A DNA stretch of 64,000 nt from Tholera decimalis (lineage: Eukaryota; Arthropoda; Insecta; Lepidoptera; Noctuidae). Location of the stretch: positions 46,463,769 to 46,527,768 of the forward strand of contig OW964554.2 of assembly GCA_943138885.2 (NCBI GenBank), given 5' to 3'. Shown piece by piece: positions 43,910 to 54,756 of this stretch. Below the pieces are notes generated by a model. That model saw only the letters and a program-made list of their open reading frames with translations, made no database searches and was not told the DNA's origin. Made by a program: the position numbers and the translations under genes. Every line of letters starts with the position of its first letter. The first letter of the stretch is position 1.

Positions 43910-45692
43910 ACGAAAATGAATCTTTTTAAGGAAAATGTTCGTGCAATAATTTTCTGCAACTTTAGAAGAGACCTGACACGGCTTCAATGTTTTGAAGAAC
44001 TAACATCTGTGTTCAGTGATGAAGCCCCATGTCTGCGGACTGTCGAACGCTGGTATTTAGAATTCTAGCGTGGACATACTACTGTTAGTGACAAATCTCG
44101 CGAAGGATGCCCAAAATCTGCCTTCACTGAAGATAACATCATTGCTGTGAGACAACTAATTCTCAAAGATCGTCATGTGATGTATCGAGAAATAGAGGCT
44201 CTATTAGGCATTTTAGGGACAACCATTCAGATGATCTTGCATGAACCGCTTGGTGTGAGAAAGCTAGTTTGCCGTTGGATACCGCATCTGCTTTCCGACG
44301 ATCACAAGGCGGCCCGCGTAACATGGTGTAAGAAAACTCTGCAAAGGTTCAACCGAGGAGAGTCAAATCACGTCTACGACGTCGTCAGTGGTGATGAATC
44401 TTGGATCTATGCCTACGATCCTGATTCCAAACAACAATCTACAATCTGGGTCTTTCAAGACGAGCCAAAGCCGACTAAAGTTGTTCGTTCTCGAAGCTCT
44501 AAGCTTCAAAGCTTCAAAGAAGATGGTGGCCACATTCGTTGGAAAAACCGGCCATGTTACGACTATTGCACTTGAAGATCGTAGAACGGTTAACGCAGAG
44601 TGGTATACCACAGCTTGTTAACCACAAGTCATCGCCGAATTTCGAAAATCTAACTCAAAGCGAAGCATCATTCTGCACCACGACAACGCAAGCTCACACA
44701 GCACTCGTCAAACGATTTAGTATTTGAAGCAGGAAAAAGTAGAAATTCTTGACCATCCTCCATACAGTCCTGACCTAAGCCCTAAAGATTTCTTTACATT
44801 TCCCAAAATTAAGAAAAGTCTTCGTGGTCAAAGGTTCCAGTCCGGTGAACAAGCAGTCGACGCTTTCAAGTCAGCCATTTTGAACACCCCCACTTTAGAG
44901 TGGAATAAATGTTATAATAACTGGTTTGAGCGAATGGAAAAGTGTATTATTATATATATACTAGTAAATATAGAAAACACAGACAGCTGCAAACCCCACT
45001 TCAAAGAACACAAAGTGTTAACTCTTCCCTGTATATATATCCTGGAAATGTACAAGTTTGTTAGACACAACCAACACCTATTCACTACACGAGAAAACAT
45101 ACAAACTCGCTATACATTACGACACAAAAATAGGGTTAACTTCGGTAAGTTAACCCTATTTTTACCACCAGGTGGTGGTTCTAAGCTGAAAATACACTCT
45201 ACAAGCACATTAGTTATGTCAGTAAAAGTCTACAATAAATTACCCGATATACTTAAAAATGTACAAAAAACAATATATTTATAAATAAATTAAAACAATT
45301 TCTAATCAATAAGTGTTATTATGATATAAATGAATATTTTAATGATAAATTAAATAAATAAAATATAGTATTGTAATAAATGTATAAAATAGTAAGTAGT
45401 TAAAGTAATATTTAATAGTAATATTTTCGTAAACAATATTTTTTTTTGTAAAATGTGTATTGTTCCAATAAACTGTCTTATCTTATCTTATCTAATACAC
45501 GTTCTATATAATTATAATAATTGTAGTAGCCCTCTTCCTCTTTTTTAATTTGCTGTGCCCGACAGGGTCCACAATTATCTAAAACAATGTCATATCTTGT
45601 ATGTACCTACCACCTAAGTTCACATTGTGGAATGCAAATAAATGTATTGAGTATTGAGTATTAAGCTACGTGGTGAATACTTTGAAAAACAA
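43910..45692 (+). pseudogene. mariner transposase (D,D34D), inactive
   Basis: The N-terminal helix-turn-helix region starts near MNLFKENVRAIIFCNFRRDL. The catalytic block has VVSGDESWIYAYDP (first Asp), WVFQDEPKPTKVV, ILHHDNASSHSTRQT (second Asp) and HPPYSPDLSPKDFF (third Asp). The C-terminal end GEYFEKQ and stop lie at ~45670-45692, beyond the LINE insertion. WVFQDEP and the GEYFEKQ end favour the mellifera/cecropia group. Damage: stops near 44068 (after WYLEF) and 44718 (after TRQTI), a frameshift near 44505-44520 (duplicated AAGCTTCAAAGCTTCAAAG), and the LINE insertion at 44950-45657. All catalytic residues are still visible, so decay is moderate. Confidence 0.92.
44950..45657 (+). mobile_element. 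LINE-B (CR1-like) 3' end inserted in mariner
   Basis: Flanked by GTATTA at 44944-44949 and 45658-45663; removal rejoins mariner codons KCI to KLRGEYFEKQ. Encodes KPHFKEHKVLTLPCIYILEM ... VYNKLPDILKN ... CYYDINEYFND, then a (CTTAT)n run at 45475-45492 and a second tail (GTATTGA)n at 45645-45660, suggesting two LINE tails in succession. Contains a 17-bp palindrome at 45126-45163. Confidence 0.85.
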
Positions 45693-45762
45693 TAAAAAAT
45701 ACTATAATGTTCTAGTTGTGTTTTTTTCTTCAAACGACAAAACTTAAAAGGCATGCCTCGTA

Positions 45763-46556
45763 TTGTGACTAAACATGAATTGCACCAGTAAGTAATTAAC
45801 AATACTTTTGTTGGACTGAAGGAGGAGCTCGTAGGATGGGTGATCACCTTATCTAAACAAAATCAAATTAAAACACAGAGTTTGTTATTTACTGATAATG
45901 TAGCTTTGGATAGGTGAAACCTGGAAACCAAATAAAACTCTCTTCTCTCTCCTACCTATTTTAAATTTTATTCCACCAGGTGTAACTACAATATGGATTG
46001 CAATAAATACCTACTAGAATATTTGATATTTACATTTCACTTATAATGACAATTATGTTAAAAATTACATTTGTGGCTTGCTGAAAAAAAGCGCAGTCTC
46101 AGTGTCACAATGCAGTCAATCACCCAGTAGTACCACTTGCATTTGACGTCGTCTGTATTTTAATTTTTATACATCGCAAATATTATTAGCCATTAAATTT
46201 TTCATGTTTACGTAACATTTAAAGTTTTTATTTTATCATCATAATCTTTATGCCCTTATCCCAGTTACATGAGATCGGTTCAATATTTTTTCTTCTTCCG
46301 TTCTCCCCTGTCAGCTGTCACAGCATCATTAACTCATTTTTCTTTCATATCAATATTTAAAAGCTTAGCTAATTAAATGACTACAATAAGAACTTCCTTA
46401 CAAATTATAAAATTAAGTCTCCCTTCACGTTTATCTATTTGTATGTACGCAAACTCAACAACCAATGAACAGATTCTCATTTGGTTTTCACCAATGATTA
46501 ATGAGAAATTTTATAGATTTTTTTTTAAATATTTTATGTGAATTGTAGTAGACTAA
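45763..46556. other. Anonymous DNA, possible Helitron body on the right
   Basis: 46250-46330 (TTATCCCAGTTACATGAGATC) resembles a common lepidopteran LINE segment. 46425-46556 plus 47027-47056 (GGACCGGGTTTCGCTAG) may be one Helitron split by the Harbinger MITE. Weak evidence. Confidence 0.35.
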
Positions 46557-47023
46557 GGCTGAGATTCAGAGACGAGTCTAAGCTTGAACTTACACTTCCA
46601 TCTGTCAAAATCAACGACTTACCCTTAAATTTGTATTCAGAGACGTTCGGAACACGTCTTAAACTTAGCGTGAACTAAGATAAGCCAAGTAGTCAATATC
46701 GACTACTTAAGACGGAACTAGCGCCACCAAGTGGGCTAAGGTGTAACTAATTTCGACAATGAAAAAGTTGACATTTATTCGAGCGCGTGGTATTCTTTTC
46801 TCTTTTAGTTTGTAAAATTACGATTGTAAACTCACCGATGAACATTTTGCTTTTAAAAATGGCCATAGAGAAGAGAGTGTAAGCTTAGCTAAGACCTTGC
46901 TAAGACCGACGTAAGTTTGACAGGGACTGTGTCTCTGAATACGAATTTCTAAGATGCGCTTAGCCACGACTTGGCTTAGAGCGGTCTTCGCCCGTCTTAT
47001 GTTCTTGTCTCTGAATCTCAGCC
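46557..47023. mobile_element. PIF/Harbinger-type MITE, 467 bp
   Basis: Perfect 17-bp inverted termini GGCTGAGATTCAGAGAC, flanked by TAA on both sides (46554-46556 and 47024-47026), the 3-bp target typical of Harbinger elements. The interior has further inverted AAGCTTAG/CTTAGC words but no open frame of note. Confidence 0.9.
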
Positions 47024-47205
47024 TAAGACCGTGCAAAGCCGGACCGGGTTTCGCTAGTAAAAATGAAAAGGCTGATACAAATTTTTAAGCTAAAATCTCA
47101 GCAACTTTATTCTTGCTGCATATTAACGATCTGCTAATGCCCGGTACCTTTGGGTATGCAGACGACAGCACAGTTTCTGAGAGATATGTGTCCAGTGCGC
47201 GAGCA

Positions 47206-47259
47206 CACGGAGAGACTGGATCTGTGACCCACCAGGGTCACAGATCCAGTCTCTCCGTG
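47206..47259. repeat. Perfect 25-bp palindrome in LINE-A coding sequence
   Basis: Arms 47206-47230 and 47235-47259 are exact complements with spacer ACCA. The right arm is original coding sequence (SQIQSLRED); the left arm is an inverted extra copy. Confidence 0.92.
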
Positions 47260-47264
47260 AGGAC

Positions 47265-48065
47265 ATGGTCGGGCGCTTGAACTTGACCTTGAAGGCTGTC
47301 TCCGAATGGGGCGATGCCAACCTGGTCAAGTTTAATGCAGCTAAGACCCAGGCGTGTCTCTTCTCCGCAAAAAGGAGCCAATTCAAACCGGCTCCTACTT
47401 TCCGAGGTGTAACCGTGCCGATAACCGATCGTATCGAGCTTCTGGGGGTAACACTAACTTCTACCCTCAATTTTGGCCCGTTTATCGAGGATAAGGCTCA
47501 ACTAGCATCAAAAAAGTTGGGAATCCTAGCAAAGGTGAGACGGTACTTCACACCCGAACAGTTGCTCAGTCTCTATCAAGTCCAGGTTCGGTCGTGTATG
47601 GAGTACTGCTCTCAGCTATGGGATGGATCTGCTAAATACCAACTGGACGCGCTTGAGTCTATCGAGAAGCGGGCCAAGAGTCTCATTGGCAACGATGCAC
47701 TGGTCAAGTCAAAGCTCCAGAGGTTTGAACATCGACGACGAGTTGCAAGTCTGTCGGTTTTCTATCGGTTACATTTCGGAGAGTGTGCGATGGAATTACA
47801 CAATCTAATTCCACCAAGCCCGTTCCGTCATTTGACTACGAGACAAACGGCGAAGCGCCATCGTTACATGGTGGACATCCCACCCATACGCACAAAACGT
47901 TTTGGGAATACCTTCATTGTGCGTACGGCTAAAGAGTGGAATTCCCTGCCGGAGTCTGTGTTTCCTGATAGCTATAACCTAGGAGTCTTTAAATCAAGAG
48001 TGAAAAGGTTACTTTTAGGTAAGCGTGCTCCATCTTCGACCACATCATCACTTACCATCAGGTGA
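47265..48065 (+). CDS. LINE-A reverse transcriptase C-terminal region (partial)
   Basis: 266 codons open to the natural stop. Starts MVGRLNLTLKAVSEWGDANL, the segment after RT motif C, followed by KTQACLFSAKRS, the thumb-like IELLGVTLTSTLNFGPFIED, YCSQLWDGSAKYQLDALESI and the hallmark end RTAKEWNSLPESVFPDSYNL ... LLLGKRAPSSTTSSLTIR. It is a fragment of a longer RT; the catalytic YADD lies upstream at ~47150, separated by the palindromic insertion and a frame change. Belongs to the APE-endonuclease LINE group near Jockey/CR1; I do not assign a clade firmly. Confidence 0.85.
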   Translation: MVGRLNLTLKAVSEWGDANLVKFNAAKTQACLFSAKRSQFKPAPTFRGVTVPITDRIELLGVTLTSTLNFGPFIEDKAQLASKKLGILAKVRRYFTPEQLLSLYQVQVRSCMEYCSQLWDGSAKYQLDALESIEKRAKSLIGNDALVKSKLQRFEHRRRVASLSVFYRLHFGECAMELHNLIPPSPFRHLTTRQTAKRHRYMVDIPPIRTKRFGNTFIVRTAKEWNSLPESVFPDSYNLGVFKSRVKRLLLGKRAPSSTTSSLTIR

Positions 48066-48287
48066 GATGGTGGTCAAACGCGAATCTATTTTAAATAAAA
48101 TAAAAAAAGAAAACGGCATATTTACCATGTGTTTCCGATATTTTAGTACTGTTGCAAGCGCCCTGATCTCGGAGGAACTGAAGTCATTACGGGTAAATGT
48201 TTATGAGCAGACGAATCGGTCTACCCCCTTTCTCGTTCTTTTTTTGTGATCTTATCACTAAAAGCGAATTTTCACTCGCGTGCAATC

Positions 48288-48595
48288 ATTTTTTAACCGA
48301 CTTCTAAAAAAGGAGGAGGTTCTCAATTCGGATGTTTGTTTGTTTTTTTTTTATGTTTTTCGGGCATAGCTCCGTCGCTTACCAACCGATTCCAAAAATT
48401 ATTTTTTTGTTCGAAAGTGTATACTTTCCAGATGGTTCCATGAAAATTTTATCGTAATCGGTCTAGCCGTTTCTGAAAAATCAACAAAAGTCTAAAAAAG
48501 TATTTACATTGACGATCTTTTCGTTTACTCTGCATTGCGTTTTTTGTTCGCGCATAACTCCGTCATTTACGAACCGATTTGGAAAATTCTTTTTT
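48288..48595 (+). mobile_element. Family G fragment
   Basis: TTTTTAACCGACTTCTAAAA start with a distinct interior (CATAGCTCCGTCGCTTACCA); truncated where the next G copy starts. Confidence 0.55.
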
Positions 48596-49085
48596 TAACC
48601 GACTTCAAAAAAGGAGGAGATTCTCATTTTGTCTTGAACTCTTTTTTGTATGTATGTTACTTCATATCTCAAAAACGTCTGGACCGATTTGGAAAATTAT
48701 TTTTTGGTTTGAAAGGGTATACTTTCTAGTTGGTACTATTGTCATCACGTTAATATCTGATGATGGAATCATGGAGAAATCGAGGGAACTCTTTAAATAT
48801 TATAGGCACACCTGTAGCGTTTTGGGTATTTCTTATAGTAACTTGTGCAGTGGCTCTCGAAAAGCATCATTTGGGGAAGTGGAACTGATGATCAAGACAA
48901 CTCCTCAAAACTTAACGGCTCTGCATTGGGAAAAGCAATATTTTGTAAAAGGTGATAAGTAGTTGACATTTAGACTTTTGTAACTAGATTAATTACAAAC
49001 TGACCCACTAAAAAGCACGAAAATAAAAACTTTTTTGCAAAAAATAAAACCGGAAGTCGGTTTTATTTTTTGCAAAAAAGTTTTA
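48594..49085 (+). mobile_element. Family G repeat with perfect terminal hairpin
   Basis: TTTTTAACCGACTTCAAAAA start, TATAGGCACACCTGTAGCG core, and a terminal palindrome of 27-bp arms (49026-49052 / 49058-49084, spacer GAAGT). Confidence 0.75.
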
Positions 49086-49529
49086 CTATGCCATGTAATG
49101 ATGGCATTGAACTTCTGTTTTAAGTTCTTTTCTGACCTTGTCAAAGGAGATATACTAACGGATGTCTGGCCATCTCGACAAACAGTTTGAAAGGCCTTCG
49201 GGCTACAACACGTCTATTTGTGGAAGTAAATACGTTGAGCGGATAGACTGATGTGAATGTCGCTACGGCTGTGTCAAAGATGATGGATACTACAAAAGCT
49301 TTTTGATTTTCATATAGTTACAAGCACCCAAGGGTAAGCCCACGTGACAAGTTATTTTTCAGCACTTACTACTGTGAATACTCCAAGGTTTAATCTATCT
49401 TTGTACCAAATTTTATGAAAATCGGTTAAGTGGTTTAGACGTGTATGTGTAACAGACAGACTGACAGTGGTACGTTTATTAGTAGGTATTTGAATTTATA
49501 GTTATGTGAATTGGTTTTCATTATTGGTC
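49086..49529. other. Helitron-like remnant, otherwise empty
   Basis: 49390-49475 has Helitron-like wording (ACCAAATTTTATGAAAATCG ... GACAGACTGACAG). No termini found. Confidence 0.35.
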
Positions 49530-49805
49530 AGGTTATATAATATAATAATAATAATATAATATTCCACAACTTTTTCACACAACGCCATCTAGTCCCAAAC
49601 TAAGCAGAGCTTGTGGTATGGGTACTAGACAACTGATAAACATACATATATATTTCTAAATACATACATATCATAGATAAATTACACCCAGACAAAGAAC
49701 AAATGACCGTGCTCATCACACAAACATTTGTCCTAGGTGGGAATCGAACCCACGACCTTGCGCATAGCAGTCAGGGCCACTGACCACTATACCAACGGGC
49801 CTGTC
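49530..49805 (-). repeat. tRNA-derived SINE (Metulj-like), copy 2
   Basis: Almost identical to 5275-5550: B box complement GGTGGGAATCGAACCCACGA, A box complement CTGACCACTATACCAACGGG, AT-rich tail at 49538-49565. Confidence 0.8.
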
Positions 49806-50795
49806 ATATAAGAAGTAACATGAAAGAAAAGGAATGCAAATGAAAGACGAACAATATTTTACCCCGTCCAAGTTATCTACACATTTTGATAGAAAAATAA
49901 AAAAATCGTATATCCTTAAATCATTGCCGTGAGTGCATTTTTATAAACACCCAAACCCAGTACTTTTTCTAGGCCATATAAACATTTGTCCCGATGAGGG
50001 TGTCTATCACCGACCTGCAGTTGAGATCTCAACCATTGCGCCGATCCTGTCATCAAAACATGGCACAAGGGCAGGAACGAGACTAAGACTTAAGGACGTA
50101 AGTTCGAATCTGACGTAAATAAGCTGTTTTTGGGTGCCTTTTCTGACTAATATAAAGAAATTCAAACAAAACTAACAGTTGCAATAGATAGATTACTTCT
50201 TTATCTCCAAAGCAGCCGTGTTTAAAATACAAAAAATATGGTTTTTAGTATTGTAAACACGATTTTTCAAAACCTCTGCATACAAAGTTGAGGAAAAAGG
50301 GTTAAGTTTAGGATTCTTTTTCTGCTAAATATTTACATATTTTGATTCTTAAAAAATACCACAGGCTAGCAGATATAATTACCTCAAAATGTGCCTATTA
50401 ATAATAACGAAAATGTAACAAATAGCTTCACAAAAAAATAAAATCCCATTTAAATTTTTCACATATTTTGCTACAGCGCATGAATCTTAACTGGTCGCAT
50501 TAAGGGTTATTTTCGTTGGTCACTGTTTAGATTTATTGGACAGAAAAGTGTAAAGAAATTTTAATACGCGGTCAGCCGCTTTCGTGAGTGGACGCTATGT
50601 CGCTTGTCAACAGAAATTTGTCTAAAAATAGATCGCTGTACGAACACAAAATAATTCATAATACTACACAATACTTATTTCGATACTTTACGCATTTTAT
50701 ATGAGCAACTTGAGAAAGTAAGTTTTTTATCTATTGTTTGGGAATAATTGTTATCTTTTTTGAACAAATGTCTAAACCCAAGATGATACCGATTT
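49806..50795. other. Anonymous DNA
   Basis: 49960-50110 has tRNA-SINE-like words (GTTGAGATCTCAACCATTGC) but no clear boxes. The rest is unrecognised AT-rich sequence. Confidence 0.35.
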
Positions 50796-51385
50796 TTTTA
50801 ATAGGTGCAAACGACTCGGTTTTTTTTAAATGTATGTTCCCCGATTACTCGTAACTAGACCGATTTGAAAAATTATTTTTATTATTTGAAAGGCACCTGG
50901 TAGGTATATTTCCAGGTGGTCCCATCGTCATCAAGTCAGGATCTGATGATGGAATCCTGACGAAATCGAGGGAACTATTCAAATATTATTATTTTTTAAA
51001 GTAACCTGTGTAGTTGCTCTCGGAAAATACCATTCGGTGAAGTGGAACTGATGATGAAGACCACAGACGGCTACCGGAACTACTCAATTATAAGTATTTC
51101 ATGGGTTGCGATTCGATTACTAGAATATGGTTGTTAATCACTTTATACTTGTTAAAATGTATATGGTGAAGTTGAGCTGATGGTGAAGTACCTGAAGAAC
51201 TCCTCAAAAATGAACGGCTCTGCATCAGGAAAAGCAATATTTTGTAAATGGTGATAAGTAGTTTACATTTAGATTTTTGTAACTAGGTAAAGCACTAGTC
51301 GACAAACCAAAACACTAAAAACAAAAAAAAATACTTCCAACTTGTTATTTTTGGAAATCTGTCTTATTTTTAGTTAAAATGATTT
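50796..51385 (+). mobile_element. Family G repeat, long form
   Basis: Contains GGTCCCATCGTCATCAAGTC, GAAGTGGAACTGATGATGAA, then AGCTGATGGTGAAGTACCTG and CGGCTCTGCATCAGGAAAAG, extending further than most copies. Confidence 0.65.
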
Positions 51386-51444
51386 TTTTCATGATATTTT
51401 TTATTATATATTTATATAATAAACTGTAACTATAATGATATAAT

Positions 51445-51680
51445 ATAAGTAATATGTATATTTATTTGAGAAAAAAACACTTACAAATTTCTTAACACTA
51501 GCTTATTTACATTTTTTGCAACTACGCCAAATAACTTTGTTTTTCATAGTGTTTGTATGAATTACAAAGTTATATTTGCGGTTTTAGAAAATATGCTGTA
51601 TCTCACAAATTGCTGACCCGATCTCGTTCAAACTAATTTTGGTTGAAAGGTTATACTAAGATCTACAGACATATATATGT
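51445..51680 (+). mobile_element. Family E fragment
   Basis: Central E block only (CAACTACGCCAAATAACTTT ... CTGACCCGATCTCGTTCAAA); head and tail missing. 51681-51814 is an unrecognised stretch between this and the next E copy. Confidence 0.6.
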
Positions 51681-51814
51681 ATAGACACCGCAGCCCCGGA
51701 TCACAAGGGCAACTGAAGGAACAGAGTGGGTTTTTATTCAGTATTCGTCTGACACTACTTTCCGCTACACCCAGAGCGAAAGGAGTCATTTTGATGATTT
51801 TCCCCCCCAAAAAA

Positions 51815-52482
51815 TTGGCCAAGTGCAAAGCAGACTCGCCCATGAAGGGTTCCGAAGTAACTATAATAATATAACATAATATGTATATTTAATAGACAAA
51901 AGAAATAACTTGCAAATTTCTTAAAACTAGCTTATTTACATTTTTTACAACTACGCCAAATAACTTTGTTTTTCATAGTAGTTGTATGAATTACAAAGTT
52001 ATATTTGCGGTTTTAGAAAATATGCTGTATATCAAAAATTGCTGACCCGATCTCGTTCAAACTAATTTTGGTTGAAAGTTTATACTAAGATCTACAGATA
52101 TATGTATTTTTTAGATTTTTCACTCCATTATTATAGAAGTTAGAGGGGACACACACACACATTTTACCACTTTGGAAGCGTTCATCTTTTAAACAATTTA
52201 CTTTATGAAAATGTCCTTTTAGAAACTTTAACGTCATTTTTAAATACCTGTCTATAGATACCACACACGCATAGGTTTCATGAAAAAAAAAAAAATCAGT
52301 TTTAGTTCTATGTGTGGGGAGCCCCCCTTTATTTTAAATATTTTTTAAGTTTTTTCTTAAAATCGGAAAGCGGTTCACAGAATACATCTACCTATCAAGT
52401 TTCACATGTATAGTCCTAATAGTTTCGGAATAAAATAGCTGTGACATACGGACGGACAGACAGACAGACAGACAGCTTTGGG
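51815..52482 (+). mobile_element. Family E repeat
   Basis: TTGGCCAAGTGCAAAGCAGA start through ACGGACGGACAGACAGACAG; the usual GGGTTCCG end is replaced by the 5' end of LINE-A. Confidence 0.65.
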
Positions 52483-53062
52483 GGCTGAGTCACCCGTGTC
52501 CGTAAGAGGATACCCGTTTGCAAATCCCTACACGTGGCCCTCGGGTGGTGCTAATCAGGTGACATCAAACAGGTGGCAGGTTAAAACTGCAGGCTTGTGA
52601 CCACCCACAGGGCAAAGACGTACCGCCAAACGGCCTAGCTGTGTTCCCGGTACGATGCCCTGTGTAGCCTATCAAGGAGTTGGGTCGAAGTAGTTGCTTC
52701 ACTGCTGAAAGACCAATCTGGCTCGCACTAGTGCGGACGTATCGGGAGACTAGTCGCGGAGAGGAGCGGATCCGAGGCACGGTGCGCCGCTGGCCGACCG
52801 CAGGTAGTTGGGGGCCCAAGTAGTGTGCCAGCCACACATGACAGGCTGCCCCACCAACTGTCAAAACATCCCGGAATGCACCATCGTGCTGGTTGGCGAC
52901 CAGATGAGAGGGCCCGATGGTCATTCCCGGGGGGGGCTTGGGCGTCCCCGCAGTCTCCAGACTAGTTCCCCAATCAATACCATCCGTCTAGTGTGGGTCT
53001 GGAGGTTAACAGCGTGAAGCCTCACTTCACTTCCTTCTTCTCTCCTCTTCACTCTCTAAATC

Positions 53063-53979
53063 ATGAAATGGAATAAAAAGTTAAACAGCGGCTGCACTCC
53101 CTCTCTCTCAAAGTGCACCTCAGTAATATCCGAGGTCTGCACTCAAATCTCGTCGCAGTTTACCACCACCTCGAGACTGAAACCTGCTCTGCTGTTTCTT
53201 TCGGAGACGCAGATCAGATGTCCATCAGACGTGTCGTATCTTTCATACCCAGGGTTTACCTTGGAGCACAACTTTAAACCACGTGCGGCGGTATGTATGT
53301 ACGCCCGCGACGACATATGCTATTGGCGTCTCCGGAACCTTGAGGACTCCAGGTTTTCTACACTTTGGGCTCTGGTGGACACGGACATAGACAAAATTAT
53401 CTATGCTTGTGTCTACCGCTCGCACAGCGGAGATCGTGAGAGAACCAGGCTCACACAATACATCAGTGAGGCGGCAGATGCGGCCCAGCAGCTCAGTTCG
53501 TGTTACTGGAGGACTTTAATGTCCATCACCAGGAGTGGCTCTTCCCATACCAGTGCACGGACCATGCTGGGCGAGAGACGCACAATCTTGCACTTGCATT
53601 CAATCTCACTCAGCTGGTCCAGGGAGCAACGAGGGTGCCGGATGTTGAGTCACACAAAGCCAATTGCTTGGACCTTCTACTGACTACAGATCCAGACCGC
53701 TACTCGGTAACGATATCTTCACCGTTAGGTAGTTCCGACCACTGTCTGGTGAAGTCTGTACCCGTCTCCTCTCCGCCCGATCTTAGCCTTAAAGTCATTC
53801 GGCGGGTTTGGCGATATAAGTCAACGGATTGGGATGGCATGCGATCTTTCTTTGCATGTTATCCTTGGCAGCCTACTTGCTTTTCTTCAAATGATTCATC
53901 ATCGTGCGCAAACGCCGTGGTAGATGTTTTGCGACAGGGGATGGAGTACTACATACCGTTCTCTGACCTAAATTGTTAG
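53063..53979 (+). pseudogene. LINE-A endonuclease domain
   Basis: Spread over three frames. HLSNIRGLHSNLVAVYHHLE is the N-terminal catalytic-Asn block (53115-53185). Next come LKPALLFLSETQI (catalytic Glu), FKPRAAVCMYARDDICYW and IIYACVYRSHSGDRERTRL. The next frame (from 53500) has LLEDFNVHHQEWLFP (D/N block), HKANCLDLLLTTDPDRY and the end SPLGSSDHCLVKS (SDH motif). The domain is of the APE-like nicking type. At least two frameshifts separate the pieces, so it is inactive. It continues to WRYKSTDWDGMRSFF and then the palindromic insertion. Confidence 0.85.
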
Positions 53980-54004
53980 GTCAGAGAACGGTATGTAGTA
54001 CTCC
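53943..54004. repeat. Perfect 29-bp palindrome in LINE-A coding sequence
   Basis: Arms 53943-53971 and 53976-54004 are exact complements with spacer ATTG. The left arm codes for EYYIPFSDL; the right arm is its inverted copy and ends the frame at TAG 53977-53979. Confidence 0.93.
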
Positions 54005-54331
54005 ACATTGGTCCGGCAAAGCTTGACCTTGATTTGGCGCCGAATGTGATCGCGCTGAAGCGCTTAAACACGGGGCATACTTAGCATGGGTCGATGCTCG
54101 AAACTGCAAAGCAAATGACGTGGATCAGAAGAAGAGAGCCTTCAACAGGCCTGCCAAGTCCAGCAAGAAGGTTTTGCGGAGGGTTCGGTTTGACCACGTT
54201 AGCCGAATCGGGAACAAACTCGCTTCATATCCTGCTGGCAGCAAAGCGTTTTGGTCCCTGGCAAAGTCGGTCGAATTCAACTTCTGTCGTCCCTCACGGT
54301 AGTGTAGACCCGTCAGGTTTGAGCAGTGGTG
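54005..54331 (+). pseudogene. LINE-A linker between endonuclease and RT
   Basis: Reading ECDRAEALKHGAYLAWVDAR, NCKANDVDQKKRAFNRPAKS and LASYPAGSKAFWSLAKSVEF matches the linker of this LINE group. Frame is open after 54045 to the stop at ~54300. Confidence 0.75.
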
Positions 54332-54756
54332 GTAGATAGATAGATAGATATATTCTTTATTGTACACCATAACAGTAAAATAAAATTATGGACTTAACAA
54401 TTAAAAAGGGTGATACAAGGGGCGGTCTTATCGCTAAAAGCGATCTTTTACAGACAACCTTTGGATGGATTTGACTCAGAAGGAGAAAATAAATACGCGG
54501 GTAGTCCACGGTGTACTTTTTATCTATATAAAATACAAACAATAAATAACGTTCTCAAAACATATATATATATATATATATATAAATATTTTAAAAAAAT
54601 AAAGAAACAAAGAGATACATAATAACACCAATTTAAGAAGAGAGATAAAGATCTTTTACTAAGTTTTTGAAAGAAGGTAGGGTTTATGCTTGTCTTACTG
54701 ACACGGGTAGAGCATTCCACAGCCGTACTGCTTGAGCTGCGAACGACTTACCATAG
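54332..54756 (-). mobile_element. LINE-C 3' end (minus) inside LINE-A
   Basis: Plus strand begins TAGATAGATAGATAGATATA (the tail), then TATTCTTTATTGTACACCAT, GGCGGTCTTATCGCTAAAAG and a (TA)n run. The complement encodes RLWNALPVSVRQA near 54700-54745. It is flanked by an inverted, not direct, 15-bp repeat (GGTTTGAGCAGTGGT at 54317-54331 and its complement at 54771-54785). Confidence 0.75.

Larger units (their letters stand above)
43738..45760 (+). mobile_element. mariner DNA transposon, complete ends, LINE inserted
   Basis: Inverted termini CGAGGCATGCCTTTTAAGTT at both ends, flanked by TA duplications (43736-43737, 45761-45762). Net of the 708-bp LINE-B insertion and its 6-bp duplication the element is about 1.31 kb, the usual mariner length. 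Encodes the transposase pseudogene below. Confidence 0.93.
47100..48105 (+). mobile_element. LINE-A, 5'-truncated copy with RT core and C-terminus
   Basis: Begins within the RT just before LHINDLLMPGTFGYADDSTV (catalytic YADD) and runs to the normal 3' end and A-rich tail. The best copy of the LINE-A C-terminus in the window. Confidence 0.9.

Noticed and set aside
49026..49084. 27-bp palindrome considered as another templated insertion
   Set aside because: Other family G copies also fold back at this end, so it is better explained as a terminal structure of the family.
54125..54370. Minus-strand frame across the LINE-A linker
   Set aside because: It is a shadow of the LINE-A coding strand and runs into the LINE-C tail.
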